This document shows, in pieces, positions 32,140 to 40,663 of a stretch of DNA of 64,000 bases. This DNA comes from Citrobacter sp. Res13-Sevr-PEB04-36 (GTDB taxonomy: Bacteria; Pseudomonadota; Gammaproteobacteria; Enterobacterales; Enterobacteriaceae). Within the stretch, counting starts at the first letter, position 1; every line of letters starts with the position of its first letter. The notes under the pieces are model-generated. The model was not told the origin of the DNA. It saw only the letters and a program-made list of their open reading frames with translations, and did no database searches. The DNA is taken from contig NZ_JADABY010000039.1 of NCBI RefSeq assembly GCF_015672735.1, positions 96,821-160,820 of the forward strand. The letters are read 5' to 3'. The translations under genes and the position numbers were made by a program.

Positions 32140-32280
32140 TTAGATTTTGCAGGCATCGCCGCAGTCATTATCTGCAATCATTTCCTGTGCTTTTTTGTCT
32201 GCATCTTCCAGACGTTCCGCATTACGCTCTTGCGCTTCATCCAGTCCATCAAAGACCAGATTATCGAGATCAATTTCCAT
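32140..32280 (-). CDS. Small acidic protein with C-terminal CGDACKI motif
   Basis: A 46-residue reading frame (MEIDLDNLVFDGLDEAQERN to DNDCGDACKI) starts at ATG 32280 with a GGGTGA ribosome site and ends just before a clear terminator. It is acidic and probably helical, with two cysteines near the end (CGDAC). A complete expression unit makes it convincing despite its size. I think similar proteins occur in other enterics but do not recall a name or function. Confidence 0.8.
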   Translation of the reverse strand: MEIDLDNLVFDGLDEAQERNAERLEDADKKAQEMIADNDCGDACKI

Positions 32281-32374
32281 CAGTCACCCGTTCAGGTTCA
32301 GTGTTTAACATCCCCTTATTATATTGCAAAAATGTTGCTGAATGGCAGCGATTCTTGCGATTTAGAGGCGTCTG

Positions 32375-33106
32375 TCAAATCAGATGTGTGTATTTTTCCG
32401 GCAGCGTGGTCCACAGATGTCGGTTGGCGGCGCTCAGGATGATATCCCGCATGCACTCCCGCGCCGTAACTCCCTGACGAAGGCGAATGGCTTCCAGCAG
32501 CAGGCGGTGCTGTTCTACAGCATGCTCCGTTTCCCTGACCGATGCCTCCTGTGTTTGTTTAAACGACAGCATCATAGCTGCCGAGAGCGCGTTGCCAATC
32601 GACATTAAAAATGGGTTATGGCAGGACTTTAACAGCGCGGTGTGAAAGGCCAGATCGCCTTCTTCAAACAGGGCAATCTTATCCTGCTGTTGCCCACGCG
32701 ACATCAGCGTCCAGGCCTCCTCAATGGCGGCCAAATCGCGGGCAGAGGCGTTGGCGGCGGCCAGCGCGGCGGCGTTGGGTTCAAACATCAGACGCGTTAC
32801 CACCAGCTGTTCTGCGACATCAGGCGCAATACCCACTTCTTCCATCCAGCCCAGCACGTCGGTGTCGAGAAAACTCCAGAGTTCGCGCGGATTTACAGTG
32901 CTGCGACGTTTTGCCTGAATTGACAGCAAGCCTTTGGCTGACAGGACATGCAGCGCATTTCGCACGGAGGTTCGCGAGGCTGAATACTGTACGGCAAGTT
33001 CATTTTCACCAGGGAGCATCTCCCCATCGCTCAGGGTGCCGCAGATGATTTTCATTGCCAGATCGCGGGTGATCGTTTCGGAAATAGTGGCCTGGGGCGT
33101 CGTCAT
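32375..33106 (-). CDS. GntR/FadR-family regulator of the sugar-acid operon
   Basis: This 243-residue regulator has an N-terminal winged helix (LSDGEMLPGENELAVQYSASRTSVRNALHVLSAKGLL) and a C-terminal all-helical FCD effector domain with metal-site-like residues (DLAFHTALLKSCHNPFL, VEQHRLLLEAIRL). ATG 33106 gives MTTPQATISETITRDLA; the open frame upstream has no conserved residues. It resembles DgoR, the repressor of D-galactonate genes. It is divergent from the dgoK-like gene, and a matching FadR-type operator lies in the shared promoter region. Confidence 0.9.
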   Translation of the reverse strand: MTTPQATISETITRDLAMKIICGTLSDGEMLPGENELAVQYSASRTSVRNALHVLSAKGLLSIQAKRRSTVNPRELWSFLDTDVLGWMEEVGIAPDVAEQLVVTRLMFEPNAAALAAANASARDLAAIEEAWTLMSRGQQQDKIALFEEGDLAFHTALLKSCHNPFLMSIGNALSAAMMLSFKQTQEASVRETEHAVEQHRLLLEAIRLRQGVTARECMRDIILSAANRHLWTTLPEKYTHLI

Positions 33107-33265
33107 AGTTTGCCTTGAAGATAAGAGAGTCCATGCATTGTAACTATAAAGCAGTAGGTTATGTATACAAGACTTCATTTCATGTCTGTTCAGATTAGTA
33201 AATAAAACGATTTATTACACTTCTAGATCGCGCTCACAGATCACTCATATAAAATCTACTACATT

Positions 33266-33278
33266 CTTGTCATACAAG
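33266..33278 (+). promoter_or_regulatory. Putative FadR-type operator before the sugar-acid operon
   Basis: CTTGT-CAT-ACAAG is a perfect inverted repeat containing TTGTCATACAA, which fits the FadR-subfamily consensus TNGTNNNACNA. It lies 22 bp before the first gene. A related TGTATACAAG at 33163-33172 near the regulator's own start could be a second half-site or operator. Confidence 0.65.
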
Positions 33279-33300
33279 ATTTTATATTTGAGGTTACAAG

Positions 33301-34206
33301 ATGACTAGGGCGTGGATTGCGATTGACTGGGGAACCTCCAACTTCCGGGCATGGTTGATCAACGGAAAAGACGTGCTGGATAAGCGCAGCGCCAACTGCG
33401 GACTGCTTCATGTCGAGCAAGGTCAGTTTGAGGCGACGCTGAAAACGCTGTTAGGCGACTGGCTTTCTCATTCCGCGCCTGCCATCACGATGGCCGGAAT
33501 GGTCGGCTCGCAGCAGGGTTGGCATGACGTGGATTACTGTCCGGTTCCTGCCGGGGCGGACAGCTTGCTCTCGCGCAGCAAATACTTCACCACCTCATGG
33601 GGGAGCGAGGCGTGGATTATTCCGGGGCTTCGTCGCTCACCCATGGGTGAAATGCCGGATGTGATGCGCGGTGAAGAGGTCCAGTTACTCGGGCTGGCAT
33701 TACTGGAAGGGATTGACGATTTTCAGGCGATTTTACCCGGTACGCACAGCAAACACGCCCGTGTTCAGCAACGACAGATCATCGATTTTTCAACCTACAT
33801 GACCGGTGAGTTGTTCCACGTACTTCTCGCGCATTCACTGCTAGGACGCGCATTGCCTGAAGCCGTGGAGGATGAGTCTGCTTTTTTGCGCGGCGTGAAC
33901 GTTGCCCGTCGCGGCCAGCCGTTAAGCCAACTGCTTTTTTCTGCCCGAACGCTGCGGCTTTCGGGGGAATTGCCGGCTTCCTCGGTGGGTGACTATCTTT
34001 CCGGCTTATTAATGGGGGCGGAGTTTTCTACGGACTACGCCGGGCAAATCTGGCTGGTGGGTAGCGCAGCATTAACGCGTCGCTACCAGCTTGCCGCGAC
34101 CGCGTGTGGGATTCAGACACGCTGCATTGATGGTGATCGATGTTTTATTGCCGGAATGCAGTCTCTTCAACATCAATTAACAGAGAAACGTAATGGACAG
34201 TTTTGA
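33301..34206 (+). CDS. dgoK: 2-keto-3-deoxygalactonate kinase (DgoK family)
   Basis: DgoK phosphorylates 2-dehydro-3-deoxy-D-galactonate at C6. The 301-residue product begins MTRAWIAIDWGTSNFRAWLING, the nucleotide-binding start of the family. It continues with AITMAGMVGSQQGWHDVDYCPVPAG, WIIPGLRRS, ILPGTHSKHARV, and FSTYMTGELFHVLLAHSLLG, all DgoK blocks. E. coli DgoK is slightly shorter. It overlaps the aldolase gene by 14 bp. It may be an extra copy besides a standard dgo operon elsewhere. Confidence 0.9.
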   Translation: MTRAWIAIDWGTSNFRAWLINGKDVLDKRSANCGLLHVEQGQFEATLKTLLGDWLSHSAPAITMAGMVGSQQGWHDVDYCPVPAGADSLLSRSKYFTTSWGSEAWIIPGLRRSPMGEMPDVMRGEEVQLLGLALLEGIDDFQAILPGTHSKHARVQQRQIIDFSTYMTGELFHVLLAHSLLGRALPEAVEDESAFLRGVNVARRGQPLSQLLFSARTLRLSGELPASSVGDYLSGLLMGAEFSTDYAGQIWLVGSAALTRRYQLAATACGIQTRCIDGDRCFIAGMQSLQHQLTEKRNGQF

Positions 34207-34840
34207 TTTTGCCACACTGTGGCAGAAAACGCCGCTGCCGATGATCGCCATTCTGCGCGGCCTGACACCGGAGGACGCACCGGAAATAGGTGATGCACTG
34301 CTGGAGGCGGGATTCACCTGGCTGGAGGTTCCGTTAAATTCACCGCGAGCGCTCGATTCGATCACGCTGCTACGTGAACGCGTAGGCGAGCGTGCTATCG
34401 TCGGGGCGGGTACCGTGTTGACGCCTGAACAGGTCGACAACGTTGTTGATGCGGGCGGGCAGGTGATTATCTCGCCAAATATGAACATCTCGGTGATCCG
34501 CCGCAGCCGGGAACGCGGCGCTATCAGCTTGCCGGGTGTGACGACACCGAGCGAAGCATTTACGGCGCTGGAGGCCGGGGCTAGTGGGCTGAAGTTTTAT
34601 CCGGCGGAAATGATCTCCCCGGAGATCCTGCGGGCGATGTGCGTGGTGTTGCCACCTCATGTTGTCTGCATGCCGGTTGGCGGTGTTTCTGCCGAGGCAC
34701 AGCAGTTGAGACGCTGGTGCACGGGCGGAGCAAAAGGCTTTGGCTGCGGCGGCGGTCTGTACCGTGCGGGCGCAAGTCGTGAACAGGTTCTTCATAACGC
34801 GCAGGCCTATGCGCAGGCATGGCAACAGGTAAACACCTGA
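34193..34840 (+). CDS. dgoA: 2-keto-3-deoxy-6-phosphogalactonate aldolase (DgoA family)
   Basis: This class I aldolase splits 2-keto-3-deoxy-6-phosphogalactonate into pyruvate and glyceraldehyde 3-phosphate. The 215-residue TIM barrel has PMIAILRGLTPEDAPEIGDALLEAGFTWLEVPLNSP, IVGAGTVLTPEQVD, the Schiff-base lysine in GLKFYPAEM, and PVGGVSAEA. The length slightly exceeds the E. coli enzyme. It overlaps the kinase upstream and lies 33 bp before the transporter. Confidence 0.92.
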   Translation: MDSFDFATLWQKTPLPMIAILRGLTPEDAPEIGDALLEAGFTWLEVPLNSPRALDSITLLRERVGERAIVGAGTVLTPEQVDNVVDAGGQVIISPNMNISVIRRSRERGAISLPGVTTPSEAFTALEAGASGLKFYPAEMISPEILRAMCVVLPPHVVCMPVGGVSAEAQQLRRWCTGGAKGFGCGGGLYRAGASREQVLHNAQAYAQAWQQVNT

Positions 34841-34873
34841 TCGTGCATCAATAACCCTTCAAGAGGCTGAAAG

Positions 34874-36244
34874 ATGAATACGCGTACCCTTGATAGTGAA
34901 AATAAAAATGCGGTTTATCGTAAAGTGACCCAACGGCTGATCCCGTTTTTAATCCTGTGTTATTTCTTTGCTTACCTCGATCGTGTGAACGTGGGATTTG
35001 CCAAACTCCACATGCAGGATGCGCTGAATCTTAGCGATACGGTGTACGGCATTGGCGCGGGTATCTTTTTCATTGGTTACTTTATTTTTGAAGTACCCAG
35101 TAACCTGCTGATGCAGCGCTTTGGCCCCCGTTTCTGGATCGCGCGCATTATGGCCAGTTGGGCGGTGCTATCCGCATTGACGATGTTTGTCACCACCCCA
35201 ACTCAGTTCTATGTTATTCGCTTCCTGCTTGGTGTAGCGGAAGCTGGGTTCTTCCCGGGCATTGTGTACTATTTAACGTTGTGGTTTCCCTCATGGCGCT
35301 CGGCGCGCACGCTGGGTCTGTTTATTCTGGTGACTCCGCTCTCAACAATTATCGGCAGCCCGCTGTCGGGATTGATCCTGAAAATGTTTGAAGGTGTGGG
35401 TAATCTGCATAACTGGCAGTGGTTGTTTCTGGTTGAGGCGATCCCCTCATTCCTGCTGGCGTTCGTGGTGCTGCGTTATCTCGACAACGATGTGAAATCG
35501 GCAACCTGGTTATCGGCCCAGGAGAAAGCGGTTATTGAGCAGGATCTGCAAAAAGACCAGTTGGATAAAGACGCCGCCAATGCGGGAATGCCACAACATA
35601 GCCTGTCTGCGATGTTACGTAACCGCTTTGTCTGGCTGCTGGCGGTGATCTTCTTTAGCTTCAACATTGGCTACTACGGGATTAACTTCTGGCTGCCGTC
35701 GATTATAAAAAGCTCAGGCGTGCAGGATGATTTAACGATTGGCCTGCTGGCAGCGGTTCCCTATATCTTCGGCGCAGCCTTCATGTTGTGGAACAGTCGT
35801 CATTCTGATCTGAAACAGGAGCGTCGCTGGCATATCGCGATCCCGGCAATCGTTGGCGCTATTGGGCTGACATTCAGCGCCCTGAATGAAGGTTCAACGT
35901 TCTGGATGATGGCTTGGATCTGCGTGGCGATGTCTGGCACGTTATCACTGATTCCCACCTATATCAGCTTGCCGGGGACGCTGCTTTCGGGCACGGCCGC
36001 CGCCGCAGGCATCGCATTAGTCAACTCCATCGGTAACCTGGCCGGGTTCTTTGGCCCCACGGTTCTCGGCTGGCTGAAGGACACCACCGGCAGCACCAGT
36101 AGTGGACTGTACATTCTGGCGGGATTTCTGGTGCTGTGTGCCCCGCTGATTTTCCTCATCCCGGCACGCCTGGTTAACCCCCGTGATCGAAAAACGGCGG
36201 CGCAGGCAGAAAATACCGTATTAACCAAAAGAGGTCATATATGA
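34874..36244 (+). CDS. MFS sugar-acid:H+ symporter (ACS family)
   Basis: This 456-residue inner-membrane protein has twelve expected helices and the anion:cation symporter signature: LILCYFFAYLDRVNVGFAKL in helix 1, GIFFIGYFIFEVPSNLLMQRFGPRFWI between helices 2 and 3, and LGVAEAGFFPGIVYYLTLWFP. The family includes DgoT, GudP, tartrate and phthalate carriers. Its place in a sugar-acid operon suggests galactonate or a related aldonate, but the substrate is not fixed by sequence. It overlaps the dehydratase gene by 4 bp. Confidence 0.93.
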   Translation: MNTRTLDSENKNAVYRKVTQRLIPFLILCYFFAYLDRVNVGFAKLHMQDALNLSDTVYGIGAGIFFIGYFIFEVPSNLLMQRFGPRFWIARIMASWAVLSALTMFVTTPTQFYVIRFLLGVAEAGFFPGIVYYLTLWFPSWRSARTLGLFILVTPLSTIIGSPLSGLILKMFEGVGNLHNWQWLFLVEAIPSFLLAFVVLRYLDNDVKSATWLSAQEKAVIEQDLQKDQLDKDAANAGMPQHSLSAMLRNRFVWLLAVIFFSFNIGYYGINFWLPSIIKSSGVQDDLTIGLLAAVPYIFGAAFMLWNSRHSDLKQERRWHIAIPAIVGAIGLTFSALNEGSTFWMMAWICVAMSGTLSLIPTYISLPGTLLSGTAAAAGIALVNSIGNLAGFFGPTVLGWLKDTTGSTSSGLYILAGFLVLCAPLIFLIPARLVNPRDRKTAAQAENTVLTKRGHI

Positions 36245-37956
36245 GCAGTTGTGGCAGCGGATGCGGCGGTTGTGGTGGCGAACACTTCAACCCGGTCCTC
36301 AGTGGTGATGATGGCGCGTTAAAGCGCGCCCTCTACAAATCGATGGGACATACGGATGAGCAGCTTCGCCGTCCAGTGATTGCCGTGGTCAATAGCTACA
36401 CCAATGCGACGGCGGGGCATGCCAACCTCAATGAGCTGACTGCGCATGTGCTGAAAGGGATTGATGAAGCGGGTGGGGTGGGGATGGTATTTGGCACGAT
36501 CGCCCCCTGCGACGGCATCGCCGAAGGGCATCTGGGCATGCGCTATATTCTGGCGGCGCGTGAAATCATCGCCAGTTCGATAGAAGTGATGATGCGCGCC
36601 CACCGCTTTGATGGCATGGTGCTGCTGGGCTCGTGCGATAAAATTGTTCCGGCCATGCTGATGGCGGCGGCACGACTCGATATTCCGGCGATTCTGGTGA
36701 ACGGTGGGCCGATGTATCCCGCAGAATATAAAGGTAAGCACTGGGACGGCAATATTGTCACCGAAGCCATTGGCTGGAAACGTCGCGGCGAAATCGATGA
36801 CGCTGAGTTCCGCCATATTGAAGATATTGCGGAGCCGGGGCACGGTTCCTGCACCATGTACGGTACCGCCAATACCATGTGTTGTATTGCGGAGGTGCTG
36901 GGCATGAGCCTGCCAGGGAGCAGTACGTTGCCCGCTATCTCGGGTGAACGACGGGAGTGCGCCTATGCGACAGGGGTGACCGCAGTGGATTTGGTGAAGC
37001 GTGGCGTGAATGCCCGCCAAATTATAACGCGCGAGTCGATCCGTAATGCGATGACCTATTTACTGGCGACGGGGGGATCAACGAACGCCATTCTGCATCT
37101 ACAGGCTATTTATTCCGAAGCGGAACTGGGTCATCTCCCGCTCTCGGAATTTGATGCCCTGAGTCACCAGGTGCCGCTGGTTGCCTCGCTTTATCCGGCA
37201 TCGGAACACGACATGATCGATTTCTGGGAAGCGGGTGGCGTGGCGGCGGTGGAAAAAGAGATCGCCAATCTGCTCGATCTCAATTGCCTGACGGTGAATG
37301 GGCAGAAAAAAGGGGAATGGCTCAGGGAGGTTCCTGCCACCCGTCGCCCGGAAGTGATCCATACCCTGGCGATCCCGGTGCGCAATGAGTCAGGAGTGGC
37401 TGTGCTGCACGGCAACCTTTCGCCGATGGGCTGTGTGGTGAAACCGGCAGCAGTCCCGGATCATTTGATGGTCTTCACCGGACCAGCCGTGGTCTTTAAC
37501 AGTGAAGATGAGGCGGTGGCGACGATCCTCTCGGGCGATATTCAGCCGGGCAGCGTGCTGGTTCTGCGCTATGAAGGTCCGAAAGGTGGTCCCGGGATGC
37601 CGGAAATGTATAAGCCGATGAAATTCCTCGAAGGGATGAACCTCTCTGATTCCTGCGCATTGATTACCGACGGGCGTTTTTCAGGCTCGAATCGCGGATT
37701 GTTCGTGGGGCATATTTCGCCCGAAGCCAGTGATGGCGGCGTGCTGGCGTTGGTTGAAAATGGTGACTCCATCAGCATTGATATTCCAAAGCGCGCCTTA
37801 ACGCTGAATGTGACAGAGCGCGAGCTGAACGAACGTCAGCAACGTTGCCAACTGGTGCACAAAGAGGTCCCGCGTGGCTTCCTGCGGCTGTATCGCCGTT
37901 GGGCGTTACCGGCAGCGCAGGGGGCCGTGCTGGCTGACAGGGAGGATTTTTCATGA
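36241..37956 (+). CDS. IlvD/Edd-family sugar-acid dehydratase
   Basis: Members dehydrate aldonates to 2-keto-3-deoxy acids using an Fe-S cluster. The 571-residue product carries the family cysteines in FGTIAPCDGIAEGHLGMRY, VLLGSCDKIVPAMLMAAARL, and GHGSCTMYGTANTM. The DSCALITDGRFSGSNRGLFVGHISPEA block is the C-terminal hallmark. It is shorter than the YjhG/YagF xylonate dehydratases and closer in length to L-arabinonate-type dehydratases and IlvD. The N terminus MSSCGSGCGGCGGEHF is unusually rich in Gly and Cys. Context supports an aldonate, not branched-chain amino-acid synthesis. Confidence 0.9.
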   Translation: MSSCGSGCGGCGGEHFNPVLSGDDGALKRALYKSMGHTDEQLRRPVIAVVNSYTNATAGHANLNELTAHVLKGIDEAGGVGMVFGTIAPCDGIAEGHLGMRYILAAREIIASSIEVMMRAHRFDGMVLLGSCDKIVPAMLMAAARLDIPAILVNGGPMYPAEYKGKHWDGNIVTEAIGWKRRGEIDDAEFRHIEDIAEPGHGSCTMYGTANTMCCIAEVLGMSLPGSSTLPAISGERRECAYATGVTAVDLVKRGVNARQIITRESIRNAMTYLLATGGSTNAILHLQAIYSEAELGHLPLSEFDALSHQVPLVASLYPASEHDMIDFWEAGGVAAVEKEIANLLDLNCLTVNGQKKGEWLREVPATRRPEVIHTLAIPVRNESGVAVLHGNLSPMGCVVKPAAVPDHLMVFTGPAVVFNSEDEAVATILSGDIQPGSVLVLRYEGPKGGPGMPEMYKPMKFLEGMNLSDSCALITDGRFSGSNRGLFVGHISPEASDGGVLALVENGDSISIDIPKRALTLNVTERELNERQQRCQLVHKEVPRGFLRLYRRWALPAAQGAVLADREDFS

Positions 37957-38873
37957 GTTCGGTTGATAAAATTCAGGGCGTAAATCCCATTGTGGCAATG
38001 CCGTTTACGCCACAAGGTGACGTTGATAAGGCGAGTTTTCGCCGCCTGTTAGCCCATCTTAGTGCCACCGGCGTTAATGGTTTGACGCTGTTTGGCATTG
38101 CCAGCGAATTTCCCAAGCTTGACGATAGTGAGCGAGTGCAACTGGCAGAAATCTTTCTGGCAGAACTGGCCGATAGCCGCGTGTTTCGCGCGATCTCTGT
38201 TACTGACCACAGTACCGAACTCGCTGTACGTCGGGCGCGGCGGTATCAGAGTATGGGGGCTGACGCGCTAATGCTTTTGCCACCGTTTTTCCTGCAACCG
38301 TCACTTGCGGCCGTTCAGGCGCATATTTCTGCGGTGCTGGAGGCGGTGACTATTCCCGTGATGGTGCAATACGCACCGGGTGAGACCGGATTTCCGGTCA
38401 CGCCTGCGCAGTTAGCCGAGGTGGCAAAACGCTATCCGCACGCGGTATTTAAGATTGAATGTAATCCGCCGGTGGCGTACACGCGCGAATTTCTCCAGCA
38501 GGTACCTGACGCCCACGTACTGAACGGCTACGCCGGTCTGTATATGCTACAAATGCTTGAAGCTGGGGGGAAAGGCGTGATGCCGGGGTGTTCGTTCAGC
38601 GAAATTTATGTGCGCATTTATCGTCACTGGCTGGCTGGAGAGCAGCAGCAGGCCGCGCAATTGCATGACGCGCTGTTACCCTATATTCAGCGCTGGATGC
38701 AGCATTGTGAATACATCATTCAGATTGAAAAAACGATATTGTTGCGCCGGGGGATTATTGCTGATGATTATTGCCGAAAACCCGGCTGGATCTTAACGGA
38801 TGAGGATATAAATACGGTCGATCGCTTTATCGCACAGTTCGGTTTGTCGGTGTTGTCCGAACCGATAACCTGA
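37953..38873 (+). CDS. DapA-family keto-deoxy sugar-acid aldolase
   Basis: This 306-residue TIM-barrel protein belongs to the dihydrodipicolinate synthase/N-acetylneuraminate lyase superfamily. It has GVNPIVAMPFTPQGDVD at the start, GLTLFGIASEFPKL in place of the common GTTGE loop, the tyrosine region PVMVQYAPGE, and the Schiff-base lysine in AVFKIECNPPV. Similar proteins (YagE, YjhH) cleave 2-keto-3-deoxy acids to pyruvate and an aldehyde. It overlaps the dehydratase by 4 bp and is the last gene of the operon. It gives the operon a second, non-phosphorylative cleavage route. Confidence 0.88.
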   Translation: MSSVDKIQGVNPIVAMPFTPQGDVDKASFRRLLAHLSATGVNGLTLFGIASEFPKLDDSERVQLAEIFLAELADSRVFRAISVTDHSTELAVRRARRYQSMGADALMLLPPFFLQPSLAAVQAHISAVLEAVTIPVMVQYAPGETGFPVTPAQLAEVAKRYPHAVFKIECNPPVAYTREFLQQVPDAHVLNGYAGLYMLQMLEAGGKGVMPGCSFSEIYVRIYRHWLAGEQQQAAQLHDALLPYIQRWMQHCEYIIQIEKTILLRRGIIADDYCRKPGWILTDEDINTVDRFIAQFGLSVLSEPIT

Positions 38874-39147
38874 CATGCACGCCAACGCCGCGCTCCTGAA
38901 TTGAAATATCGATCCGGTGCGCGGCAAACCTCGCTAAATGCCTCTTTTGTGTCCCTTTCTGAACCCGCTATAACTCGTCAAAATGTTAATAATATGTTTC
39001 GCAATCATGCGACAAGCCTGTTTATTCAGGAACGTGATGCGCGATCATTTTTAACAATATCATGACAAAATTACTATACATATAACTTAATATCTTTTAT
39101 ACATTAATCGTTAACCCCTGTGACTATTCCACAAAAGAGAAAGAGAT

Positions 39148-40629
39148 ATGGAACAGATACCTGATAATAAAAACGATAATTTTCAAAAAGATGGCAAAGA
39201 ACAGTTCAACCGCTCGATCGGACTTATCTCTAACTTTGCGCTGGGTTTTACCTACTTGTCGCCGCTTACCGCCGTGTATTCGCTGTTTGCGCTAGCCGTA
39301 ACGCTGGCAGGGCCGCCGGCGGTATGGTGGATTTTAATCGTCGCCTGTGGTCAGCTTCTGGTGGCGCTGGTGTTTGGTGAAGTAGCCTCTCAGTATCCGA
39401 TTACCGGAGGACTGTATCCCTGGGCCAGACGGTTGTGGGGGAAAAAATATGCGTGGATCGCCGCCTGGATTTACCTGTGGGCGCTGGTGGTGACCATCAC
39501 TTCAATCGCGGAGTACACCTCAACCTTCGTCGAGTCGTTATTCCACTATGGTCAGACGCCGGCCACCATGCTGCTGACATCCGTGGTGCTGCTGCTCTTG
39601 ATGATGGCGGTGAATATGTCCGGGACGAAAAACCTGGCCCGGGTTGCCAAAATTGGTTTCTGGTGTGAAATTGTCAGCGTGATTGCGCTGGGGATTTACC
39701 TGTTGATATTCCACCGTTCGCAGCCATTCTCGGTCATTTTCGATTCAATGGGGGTACTGGCCCAGGACGGAAGCTACTCTACCGCCTTTATGTCCGCTGC
39801 GCTGATGGGCCTGTTTATGTTCTTTGGCTTTGAAGCCTGCGGCAACGTTGCGGAAGAGGTGAAGAACCCAAGCAAAAAAATCCCGGTTGCGATGATCCTG
39901 AGCATCGTGTTTGGCGCGATCTCGGCCATTATTTCGGTCATGGGATACCTGCTGGCTTCGCCGAATCTGGTCAGTATTGTCAACGGTAAAACGGCCGATC
40001 CGATCCCGGCTATCCTCAACGAGGCTCTGGGGGAAACCGGCGCGACGGTCTTTATCATCGTCGCGATTATCGCCATGCTGTCGTGTATTCTGTCGCTTCA
40101 GGCTGCGCTGAGCCGCCTTATCTTCTCTTTCTCCCGTGACAGAATGCTGCCGGGAAGCGAGTGGATGTCCAAAATCTCTAAAAATGGCGTTCCGGATAAT
40201 GCCATGGTGGTCAGTTGCTTACTGCCGGTGATTATCTGTGTTTGGGTTTATTTCCAGCCCGATAATCTGTCGCGCATTACCGCGTTTGCCGTTATCGGAA
40301 TCTATATTTCCTTCCAGATGGTCGTGCTGGCAGCGCTGCGCCAGCGCCTGAAAGGCTGGAAACCGGCGGGCGAGTGGACCATCGGTGGTTGGGGGACTTT
40401 GGTTAACGTGCTGGCGTTAGCTTACGGGCTGTGTGGGATCTGGCTGCTGGCTCAGCCTGCCGACAGCAGTGATTTCATCGACCGCTGGACGGTGCTGTTT
40501 GGTTTGGCGATTGTGGTAGGTTCGGGGCTTATCTACATGTTCCTGACGCGTCCGTTTGGTCGCTCTGCGGCACCGGAAAATGATGCGATAGCCTACGCAA
40601 ACAAGCTCAATATGGGGCAGGATAATTAA
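39148..40629 (+). CDS. APC-superfamily amino-acid/GABA/polyamine-type permease
   Basis: This 493-residue permease has about twelve membrane helices. SIGLISNFALGFTYLSPLTAVYSLF is the family helix 1, with FGEVASQYPITGGLYPWARRLWG and GFEACGNVAEEVKNPSKKIPVAMIL following. These match the amino acid/choline (ACT) branch, whose known members carry GABA, choline or polyamines. Its neighbours point to a polyamine, GABA or aminobutyraldehyde-related compound. The 274-bp gap upstream is AT-rich near 39,060-39,110 and probably holds its promoter. It ends at a bidirectional terminator. Confidence 0.88.
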   Translation: MEQIPDNKNDNFQKDGKEQFNRSIGLISNFALGFTYLSPLTAVYSLFALAVTLAGPPAVWWILIVACGQLLVALVFGEVASQYPITGGLYPWARRLWGKKYAWIAAWIYLWALVVTITSIAEYTSTFVESLFHYGQTPATMLLTSVVLLLLMMAVNMSGTKNLARVAKIGFWCEIVSVIALGIYLLIFHRSQPFSVIFDSMGVLAQDGSYSTAFMSAALMGLFMFFGFEACGNVAEEVKNPSKKIPVAMILSIVFGAISAIISVMGYLLASPNLVSIVNGKTADPIPAILNEALGETGATVFIIVAIIAMLSCILSLQAALSRLIFSFSRDRMLPGSEWMSKISKNGVPDNAMVVSCLLPVIICVWVYFQPDNLSRITAFAVIGIYISFQMVVLAALRQRLKGWKPAGEWTIGGWGTLVNVLALAYGLCGIWLLAQPADSSDFIDRWTVLFGLAIVVGSGLIYMFLTRPFGRSAAPENDAIAYANKLNMGQDN

Positions 40630-40632
40630 ACA

Positions 40633-40650
40633 AAGGGCCTTCGGGCCCTT
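40633..40650. terminator. Bidirectional terminator with UUCG loop
   Basis: AAGGGCC-TTCG-GGCCCTT is a perfect 7-bp stem with a stable tetraloop between two convergent genes, the permease and the Cache protein. Flanking A and T are short, so efficiency is uncertain. Confidence 0.7.
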
Positions 40651-40663
40651 AGAGCCTATTCCC

